Assembly (NCBI GenBank): GCA_024743115.1
Contig: JANSXC010000002.1
Location: 350,207-414,206, forward strand
Origin: a bacterium
Lineage (GTDB): Bacteria > Planctomycetota > UBA1135 > UBA2386
Length of the DNA stretch: 64,000 nt
Direction: 5' to 3'
Position 1 is the first letter of the stretch. Each line of letters opens with the position of its first letter. The translations under genes and the position numbers were made by a program. The notes below the pieces were generated by a model, which was given only the letters and a program-made list of their open reading frames with translations, ran no database searches and had not been told where the DNA came from. Positions 17,091 to 24,025 of this stretch are shown piece by piece.

Positions 17091-19625
17091 ATGAACAACC
17101 CCACGACATATTCGGTGGGTGGTCGACGAACCCGTGCGGCTGCCCTGTCCGCCACTCTCGGAGTGGCTCTTCTCTCCACCTCGTCCCAACTCGACGCGCA
17201 GGTGGTCGCCTGGGCGCGTGTCCAGCCCGCGGGGCAGGGCCTCGTGTTTACGCCATCGACCGCCTATCAGTTCTCGACCGCGGGGCAGAACATCACGGTT
17301 GCGCGCGGCGGAGTGAACAACGAGTTCGTCGTCACGATTCCGGCGGCGGCGCCGTCGATCGGCGGTTGCGTGCACGCTTCGGCGGTCGACGGTAACCACA
17401 CGGCAGTGGTCGAGAGCTGGCTGACCTCGACGGGTGACGTCCAGGCGCGGATCGCGCTCTATGACAGCGTCGGTGGTCCGGCCAACGACGCCAAGTTCAA
17501 CGTGCACTGGCGCCACGAGGGTCCCGGTCTGCGTCGCGAAGCCTACGTCTGGGCCGACAGCTCCACGGCTTCGAGTTACACCCCGACAACGGACTACTCG
17601 TGGAACGGCAATCGTCCTGATCCGACGATCACGCGCAGCGGGACCGGCCAGTATCAGGTGACGTTTCCCGGTCTCGCGGCGCAGGGCAGCGACTTCGGCA
17701 GCGTGCAGGTCACGCCGTTCGGCCTTTCGCCGCTGCGGGCGAAGGTGCACACCTGGGGTCACAGCAACGGCGATGTGATCGTCAACGTTCGCTGCTATGA
17801 CATTTCTGGCGCGCTCACCGATGGGCGCTTTACGTGCAGCTATCAGGAGGTTGCGGCCCCGATCCATGCCGATGACGGCTCGGGCGCGCACGTCTACGCG
17901 AGCGAACCGACGGCCGTGTTCTACCGGCCGTCGTCATCCTACACCGACAGCAATGGCCGTGAGGGGCCGCCGGGCGAAGAGATGGTCGAGCGGGTGTCGC
18001 TCGGGCGCTACCGCGTGAACCTGCCCAACATGGCGCCGATTGCGAGCGCGACCGTGCAGGTCACGGCTGCGGGACCGGGCGCGGGCTACGCGACGATCGA
18101 CTCGTGGACCACGGATGGCTGTGGCGGGACCGACGTCAACGTCACCACGTTCGACGGCACGGGCGGGCCGGCGGATCAACGGTTCACGCTGCTGTATCTC
18201 AGCAACCGACCCGCCGCGACACCGATCTACGCCTGGGCGGCGATCGAGCCACTCGGTCAGGGTTCGACCTTTACGCCGGATCTCGCGCGGCAGTTCTCGA
18301 CCGCAGGGCAACAGCTCACGGTCAACCGCGGAGCCGCGAGCAACGCGTTCACGGTCCTCGTTCCCGATGGCGCCCCGTCGGTGGGTGGCATTCCCCACCT
18401 GACTGCCATGAACGGCAACCACACCGCCGTCGTGAAGAGCTGGCTCAAGATCGGTGACTCGGTCCACGTCAGCGCGCTGCTGTTCGACGCGTTCGGCAAC
18501 CCGGCCGGCGACCGTGACTTCACGATGCTGTGGCGTTACCGCGGCAACCCCGACGCGCGGCAGGGCTACTGTTGGGCGAACGATGCCACGGCAGCGAGCT
18601 ACACGCCGCTCGCGGCGTACTCGTGGAACGGCGATCGCGGCGCTCCGACCGTGACCCGGCTGTCGACCGGTACCTACCGCGTCGATTTCCCCAACCTCGG
18701 AGGGACCGGGCCGGAGCGCGGCAGCGTGCAGATCACGCCCTATGGGTCGTCGATGCTGCGCGCCAAGGTCACGTCGTGGCAGGGCTCGACCGGCGACCTG
18801 CAGATCAACGTGCGGTGCACGGATCACCTCGGCACGCCGACCGATGGTCGGTTCATCGTGAGCTACAACGAGCTCGCGGCGCCGATCGCCGCCGAGCACG
18901 GTTCGGGCGCGCACGTCTGGGCCAACTTGCCGACGGCCGCGAGCTACACCCCGAACTCGTACTACACGCACAGCAACGGCCGCTTCGGCCCGCAGGACAG
19001 CGAGACGATCGACCGTCTGTCGGTCGGGCGCTACCAGGTCAACCTGCCGGACGTCGACCCCAGCGGCAGCGTGACGCTGAAGGTCAGCGGCCAGAGTTCG
19101 GACTCGACCTACGCGTCGATCGAGTCTTGGAGCGGTGGTCGCGGCGGCATCGAAGCCATCGTGCAGGTCTGGTCGGCCGGCGGCACTCCCGCGGACGGGC
19201 GGTTCACGCTGCTCGCCCTCACGGATACTCCCGCGTTCGACCTCGCTTCGAACGTCGCGTCGGGTTCGGGTTGCAACGGGCCCGTGCTGAGTGGGCTGAC
19301 GCGGCCGATCCTGTGCCGCGATTGGTCGCTCGCGCTCGGTGGCGTGTCACCGAGCGCGGTCCTGGGTTTCGTTCAGCTCAGCTTCGTGAGCCAGAACCTG
19401 CTCCTCGGCCCCAACGCGCCGGGCTGCGTGGCCTACACGGATGGCGCCGTGAGCATTCTGCTGCTGCCGCCGCTGCCCGAGGTCGTCTACAGCCTGTCGT
19501 TGCCGTCGGATCCGAGCTTCCTCGGGCTGCAGATCCACGCGCAGGGCGGTGCCTTCATTCCGGGCATCAACGCCTACGACCTCGCGGCGAGCAATCGCCT
19601 GACCGGAACGATCGGCGACTACTGA
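17091..19625 (+). CDS. Secreted protein with two copies of a three-domain module
   Basis: An 844-residue exported protein; the signal runs to about residue 40 (LSATLGVALLSTSSQLDAQ). After it come six domains of about 110 residues in the order A-B-C-A'-B'-C'. A/A' share QFSTAGQ and GNHTAVV-SWL. B/B' share ASSYTP or AASYTP, YSWNG, TG-Y-V-FP, GSVQ-TP and LRAKV, DGRF, SY-E-AAPI. C/C' share GSGAHV, NGR-GP, LGRY-VNLP or VGRY-VNLP and ADGRFTLL or ADQRFTLL. The last 125 residues (GSGCNGPVLSGL, LSLPSDPSFLGLQIHAQG, final TIGDY) are the C-terminal domain shared with the kelch-like genes. The start is the ATG at 17091, the only one that gives a signal peptide. I know no family for the module. A strong terminator follows. 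Confidence 0.86.
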   Translation: MNNPTTYSVGGRRTRAAALSATLGVALLSTSSQLDAQVVAWARVQPAGQGLVFTPSTAYQFSTAGQNITVARGGVNNEFVVTIPAAAPSIGGCVHASAVDGNHTAVVESWLTSTGDVQARIALYDSVGGPANDAKFNVHWRHEGPGLRREAYVWADSSTASSYTPTTDYSWNGNRPDPTITRSGTGQYQVTFPGLAAQGSDFGSVQVTPFGLSPLRAKVHTWGHSNGDVIVNVRCYDISGALTDGRFTCSYQEVAAPIHADDGSGAHVYASEPTAVFYRPSSSYTDSNGREGPPGEEMVERVSLGRYRVNLPNMAPIASATVQVTAAGPGAGYATIDSWTTDGCGGTDVNVTTFDGTGGPADQRFTLLYLSNRPAATPIYAWAAIEPLGQGSTFTPDLARQFSTAGQQLTVNRGAASNAFTVLVPDGAPSVGGIPHLTAMNGNHTAVVKSWLKIGDSVHVSALLFDAFGNPAGDRDFTMLWRYRGNPDARQGYCWANDATAASYTPLAAYSWNGDRGAPTVTRLSTGTYRVDFPNLGGTGPERGSVQITPYGSSMLRAKVTSWQGSTGDLQINVRCTDHLGTPTDGRFIVSYNELAAPIAAEHGSGAHVWANLPTAASYTPNSYYTHSNGRFGPQDSETIDRLSVGRYQVNLPDVDPSGSVTLKVSGQSSDSTYASIESWSGGRGGIEAIVQVWSAGGTPADGRFTLLALTDTPAFDLASNVASGSGCNGPVLSGLTRPILCRDWSLALGGVSPSAVLGFVQLSFVSQNLLLGPNAPGCVAYTDGAVSILLLPPLPEVVYSLSLPSDPSFLGLQIHAQGGAFIPGINAYDLAASNRLTGTIGDY

Positions 19626-19644
19626 GCGCTCGATCTCGAACCGC

Positions 19645-19673
19645 GCGCCGAACGGCTGAGCGTCGTTCGGCGC
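19645..19673. terminator. Bidirectional terminator hairpin
   Basis: A perfect 10-bp stem (GCGCCGAACG at 19645-19654 pairing with CGTTCGGCGC at 19664-19673) with a nine-base loop lies between two convergent genes. There is no U-tract on either side, so the assignment rests on the stem and its position. Confidence 0.65.
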
Positions 19674-19681
19674 CGACTGCG

Positions 19682-20317
19682 TTACTCGTCCGCGAGTTCG
19701 GCAAACACCGAATCGGGCAGCCGTTCGCGCAGCCGCTCGAGCGCGCGCGAGTAGCGCTTCGACATCGCCTTCAACGTCACCCCGAAATGGTCCGCGACCT
19801 CGGCCAATGGCTGCTGCTCGATACCGCGCATGACGATCGCTGCGCGGTCGTCGGTCGTCAGGCGGTCGAGTGCATCCCGCACCTGACACTGACGTTCGCC
19901 GCGCACGATGCCCGACACGACGCCGGTCGCCGGATGGGTCAGGTCGGGGGTGAACTCGGGCGCGTCGGGCACGACCGGCTCGACGTGCACGCGGCGCCGC
20001 GCCTCGCGGCGCAACAGGTTGTGCAGCTTGCGCACGATGGACGACGTCAGGAAGCTCAGGAGCACGGGCGTCAGTCGGCCCTCGCGCTGCTGCAGTTCCG
20101 GCAGCCGCGGCAGCAGCACGATCCACGCCTCCTGTACCAGGTCGGCGGGGTCGCAGACGGTCGCGAGCTGGCCGCCGAGCCGCCAGCGGGTCTGCGCGAG
20201 GAGCAGCGGGTTCAGGCGCTCGACGAGCCACGAGACGCTGCCGCGGTCGCCCGCGACGGCGCGGCGAACGTGCAGGCTCGTGATCTCTCCGGGCGCGGCT
20301 TTCCGACTGGTATTCAT
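19682..20317 (-). CDS. ECF sigma factor paired with an upstream Ser/Thr kinase
   Basis: A 211-residue sigma factor with region 2 (LATVCDPADLVQEAWIVLLP, residues about 50-70, then the helix ending HNLLRREARRR) and region 4 (LDRLTTDDRAAIVMRGIE, VADHFGVTLKAMSKRYSRAL). It belongs to the style of ECF factors encoded next to Ser/Thr kinases. I prefer the ATG at 20317, eight bases after the kinase stop; a TTG at 20329 would instead overlap that stop. The kinase-sigma order and spacing imply one transcript. In ECF families of this type, phosphorylation of the sigma factor can replace anti-sigma control; that is family knowledge, not shown here. No anti-sigma gene is adjacent. The gene ends just before the bidirectional hairpin. 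Confidence 0.9.
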   Translation of the reverse strand: MNTSRKAAPGEITSLHVRRAVAGDRGSVSWLVERLNPLLLAQTRWRLGGQLATVCDPADLVQEAWIVLLPRLPELQQREGRLTPVLLSFLTSSIVRKLHNLLRREARRRVHVEPVVPDAPEFTPDLTHPATGVVSGIVRGERQCQVRDALDRLTTDDRAAIVMRGIEQQPLAEVADHFGVTLKAMSKRYSRALERLRERLPDSVFAELADE

Positions 20318-20325
20318 CGTTCGGG

Positions 20326-23082
20326 TCAACGACCGACTTCGGCGAGGAACGTAAGGAAGTCCGCGCGGGATCGCAGCGCGCTGAACACTTCGTGCTCGAG
20401 TAACTCGACCTTGATCGTAGCGCTAAGGCGGGAGCCTTGCAGGTGGCGCATCGTCGCGTCGCCGTACTCCTGGACGCGGCGTTGGCGTTCGGCCGCCGCG
20501 AGTGTGTCGTCTCGCGAACTCAGCGTCGTGCAGGCCGCGAACGCGTAGGCGGCGAACCAATCGTGACGGTCGGGCTGCTCGGTCACGAGTTCCTGCGTGT
20601 GGCGCGCGGCGTCGTCGTACCGGCCGAGTTCGAAACAGCCGTTGTTGAGCTCGCGGCCGATGATTCGGCGGTAGTCGCGGGCACGCGGATCTTGCGGGTC
20701 GATCGCGAGTGCGCGGCGCACGCGGTCCAGGGCTTCCTCGAGCAGTTCCAACGAGCCCTCGGAATCACCGCCGCGGCGGCGTAGCACCGCGAGGTTGCAG
20801 AGGGAGCCCGCGAGATGGCACTGGTGGTCGCGCACGTTCGGGTTGGCCGTGGCCAGCTGGCGCTGCCGCTCGGCGGCGCGTTCGAACGCCGCAGCCGCCG
20901 CCTCGGGTTGCGCGAGGCGCAGCAGGACCGTGCCGCGCAGGTTCTCGATCTCCGCTAGTACCGAGGTCAGGCCGCGATTGGGCGTGCCGTTCGCCAGCAT
21001 CTCGGCGAGTTCGGTCGCGGCGTGCTCGAGGGTCGCGTTCGCGGTGGCGAACTCCCCGAGATGCCGCTGCACCCCGCCGAGTAGCAGTTGGCCCGACGCC
21101 AGCCGGTGGCGGGCGAGCGGGCTGCCGGGTTGGCGCGCGACGAGTTCGCGGCCGACGTCGACCTTGGCCACGGCCAGTGCGAGCGCCGCCTCGAACTCGC
21201 GCTGGCGTACGAGCGCGAGCGCGATGTTGTGGCGGGCCGAGGCCAGGACATGGAGGGCCTCGTCACTCTCGCGGATCGGCAGCGGCAGTTCGGCGACCGC
21301 ATCGATCACGCTCTGCAGGCCGTCGATCGCGGCGTCGGGCTCGGTGCGCAACCGGTGGATGCACGACTCGGTCTCGACCATCGCGAGCCACAGGCGGAGT
21401 ACGGGGTCGTTCGGGTCGTCGGTGATGAGTCGGGCGTATCGCGTTCGAGCCTGACCCAGTGCCGCGAGCGAACGTTCGACGTTGCCGAGCTTGGCTTCGA
21501 GCAGGCCGATCCGGAAGTGGGAGCGCGCGATGCGCTCGGCGAGGCCGGGATCCTCCCCGCGCAACGTCGTGAAGTGGCGGTAGAACGCGAGCGTTCGGGC
21601 GGCGAGCGCACGCCGCAGCGGGTCGGCGGCGGGATCGTTGGCGAGCGTGCGTTCACCGAACTCTGCGAGTAGCTCTTCTGCGGCGGTGAACGCCATGTTG
21701 CGGTTCTCGCGCGCCATGAGCGCGTTGTCATCGGCCGCGAACTTCTGCTGCAGGCTGATCGCCGTGCCGGCGATCAGTGCGGTCACGGCGAGCACGCTGG
21801 CCGTTGCGACGCCGCGGTTGCGCCGCATCCACGTCCGCAGTTCGGCGACGGGACCGGTCGCATGGGCCTGTACCACGCGGTTGTCGAGGAACGCGCGCAG
21901 ATCCGCCGCGAACTCGCGCGCGGTCGGGTAGCGGTCTGCGGGATCGCGCGCCATCGCGCGTTGGCAGATCGCGACCGCGGCCGAGGGCGCGGTTGGCGCG
22001 GTCAGCATCAACGGCGCGGGCGGTCCGGCGCGGACGAGATCGAGCGTGCTCGTTCGGGCCTGGCCGGCATACGGCGGCCCGCCAGCGAGCACGTGGTAGA
22101 GGATCGCGCCGAGTGCATACACGTCGCTGCGCTCGTCGACGGAGTCGTCGCCGTTGGCCTGTTCTGGCGCCATGTAGGCTGGCGTTCCGAGCACGTCGCC
22201 GGCCTGAGTGCGGTAGGGCAGGTCGAGCGGCGGGGGGCCATTCCGATCAGGGTTCGGCCGATCGGGGGCTGGCCGATCGGGTGGTGGCACGTCGGGGCGC
22301 GCTTGCCCGTTTCGCATGGGCGAGGCCGGCTGTGCGGGTGAGGTCGACGGTGTGCCTGCGGCGTCGGGAGCCCGGCGCAGTTCGCGGGCGACGCCCCAGT
22401 CGACGACGTAGACCGCGCCGTCGGCGCCGATCATCACGTTCGCGGGCTTGAGGTCGCGGTGGATGATGTGCCGCGAATGGGCGTGGGCGACCGCGTTGGC
22501 CACGCGTTCGAGTGCGTCGAGTACCCGCGGTAGCTTGGGCGGACCCGCGCCCTCGCCGCGCTGCAGCCAGACCGCGAGGTTGTCGCCCGCGATGAGCGGC
22601 ATCGTGTAGTAGGGCTGCTGGCGTTCGTCGATTCCGAGGTCGAGCACGGGGACGATGCCGGGGTGCTGCAGCCGTGCCGTGATGCGCGCTTCGTGCAGGA
22701 AGCGCGCCAGGGCCTCCGGGGCCGGGAAGCCGGTGCTGCCGTCGCCGTCGCCGAGCAGCTTCATCGCGACGAGCCGTCCGAGTGCGGTGTCGCGAACGCG
22801 CTGCACCGTCCCCATGCCGCCCCGCGCAACGACCTCCCGATCACGGTAGCGGTCGCTCTGGGTCACGGCTTCGAGCGCGGCCTCCCGCGGGGCCGCACTC
22901 GGCGCCATGATGGCCTCGTATTCGCTCGCGACGATCGCCGCGCCGCCGGGGAACATCGCCTGATACTCGGCGAGCGAGCGTTCGTGGCCCTGCTCGCGGT
23001 CACGCAGGAAGACCTGCAGGAACTCGACGGCAACGGTCGAGGGGCGGGTGTCGGAGGAGCTGCTCACAATCGGGTGCTGCAC
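20326..23082 (-). CDS. Transmembrane Ser/Thr protein kinase with helical-repeat sensor
   Basis: A 918-residue PknB-like kinase. The catalytic domain (about 82-400) has ARGGMGTV, K108 (VAMKLL), E131, HRDLKPANV (D210) and D228-W229-G230 in place of DFG. The activation segment is unusually long: 77 residues from DWG to MAPE, with a proline/aspartate/arginine-rich insert (PPPDRPAPDRPNPDRNGPPP). One membrane helix lies near 432-455 (ATASVLAVTALIAGTAI). The exported part of about 460 residues is helical and alanine-rich, with TPR-like pairs. The start is a GTG at 23082; a later in-frame GTG is possible and no strong ribosome site favours either. The ECF sigma gene begins eight bases downstream, making it the obvious candidate substrate. 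Confidence 0.92.
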   Translation of the reverse strand: MQHPIVSSSSDTRPSTVAVEFLQVFLRDREQGHERSLAEYQAMFPGGAAIVASEYEAIMAPSAAPREAALEAVTQSDRYRDREVVARGGMGTVQRVRDTALGRLVAMKLLGDGDGSTGFPAPEALARFLHEARITARLQHPGIVPVLDLGIDERQQPYYTMPLIAGDNLAVWLQRGEGAGPPKLPRVLDALERVANAVAHAHSRHIIHRDLKPANVMIGADGAVYVVDWGVARELRRAPDAAGTPSTSPAQPASPMRNGQARPDVPPPDRPAPDRPNPDRNGPPPLDLPYRTQAGDVLGTPAYMAPEQANGDDSVDERSDVYALGAILYHVLAGGPPYAGQARTSTLDLVRAGPPAPLMLTAPTAPSAAVAICQRAMARDPADRYPTAREFAADLRAFLDNRVVQAHATGPVAELRTWMRRNRGVATASVLAVTALIAGTAISLQQKFAADDNALMARENRNMAFTAAEELLAEFGERTLANDPAADPLRRALAARTLAFYRHFTTLRGEDPGLAERIARSHFRIGLLEAKLGNVERSLAALGQARTRYARLITDDPNDPVLRLWLAMVETESCIHRLRTEPDAAIDGLQSVIDAVAELPLPIRESDEALHVLASARHNIALALVRQREFEAALALAVAKVDVGRELVARQPGSPLARHRLASGQLLLGGVQRHLGEFATANATLEHAATELAEMLANGTPNRGLTSVLAEIENLRGTVLLRLAQPEAAAAAFERAAERQRQLATANPNVRDHQCHLAGSLCNLAVLRRRGGDSEGSLELLEEALDRVRRALAIDPQDPRARDYRRIIGRELNNGCFELGRYDDAARHTQELVTEQPDRHDWFAAYAFAACTTLSSRDDTLAAAERQRRVQEYGDATMRHLQGSRLSATIKVELLEHEVFSALRSRADFLTFLAEVGR

Positions 23083-23177
23083 CGACCCATGTCACGCCGG
23101 GGCGGCTGGCGACACGAATTCTACCGGAATCCGGCCCGCGGAAACCGAGGTGGCGCAATCCCGGGCCCGGGCCGGCG

Positions 23178-24020
23178 TCAGTAGCTCTCGTCGGCGCTCG
23201 GGAAGTCGCCGCTCTGGACATCGTCGCAGTAGCGCCCGATCGCGCCCTGAATCTCGTCGGCGAGCTCGAGGTAGCGCCGTGCGAACCGCGGACGGAAGCG
23301 GGTGAACAGGCCAAGGAGATCGTGGGTTACGAGAATCTGGCCGTCGACGTTCGGACCCGCGCCGATGCCGATCACGGGGATGTCGACCGCCTGTTGCACC
23401 GACTCTCCGAGTTCGGCCGGAACCTTCTCCAGCACCATCGCACACGCACCCGCGTCCTCGAGGGCCTTGGCGTCGGCGAGGATGCGGTTGCGCTCCTCGG
23501 CGTCGACCCCCCGGGCCTTGTAGCTGCCGAACTGATGGATGCTCTGCGGCGTCAGGCCGAGGTGACCCATGACCGGGATCCCGGCGCTGACCAGCGCGCT
23601 TACCGTCTTGGCGTATTGCCGGCCGCCCTCGATCTTGACCGCTTCCGCGAGCCCCTCCTTGAGCAGTCGCCCGGCGTTGCGCAGCGCGTCTTCGGTACTG
23701 ACCTGGTAGCTCAGGAACGGCATGTCGCCCACGACGAGCGCGCGCTCGGTGGCGCGGCCGACGAGTTCGCAGTGGTAGACCATCTGGTCCATCGTCACGG
23801 GGACCGTGGTGTCGCGGCCCTGCATGACGGTCGCGACCGAATCGCCGACGAGGATCACGTCGATGCCCGCGCGATCGAGGATGCCCGCGAGCAGGTGGTC
23901 GTACGCCGTCAGCGCCGCGATGCGTTCGCCCGCGGCCTTCATCTCGCGCAGACTCGCCGTCGTGATCTTGCTGCGCTCGGACGCCTTGCGCGGTCCCGGA
24001 GTACGACTCGAGTCAGTCAT
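23178..24020 (-). CDS. panB: 3-methyl-2-oxobutanoate hydroxymethyltransferase (PanB)
   Basis: PanB transfers a hydroxymethyl group from methylene-THF to 2-oxoisovalerate, giving ketopantoate for pantothenate and CoA synthesis. The 280-residue protein matches the family length and shows LTAYDHLLAGILDRAGIDVI, VGDSVATVMQG (metal-site aspartate), VKIEGG, MGHLGLTPQSI, the catalytic-glutamate region AMVLEKVP and IGIGAGPNVDGQILV. The ATG at 24020 lies five bases after the stop of the poly(A) polymerase-like gene, so it is probably part of that transcript. Methylene-THF is also handled by FolD, encoded 35 kb away. No panC or panD was seen here. Confidence 0.97.
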   Translation of the reverse strand: MTDSSRTPGPRKASERSKITTASLREMKAAGERIAALTAYDHLLAGILDRAGIDVILVGDSVATVMQGRDTTVPVTMDQMVYHCELVGRATERALVVGDMPFLSYQVSTEDALRNAGRLLKEGLAEAVKIEGGRQYAKTVSALVSAGIPVMGHLGLTPQSIHQFGSYKARGVDAEERNRILADAKALEDAGACAMVLEKVPAELGESVQQAVDIPVIGIGAGPNVDGQILVTHDLLGLFTRFRPRFARRYLELADEIQGAIGRYCDDVQSGDFPSADESY

Positions 24021-24025
24021 CGGAC

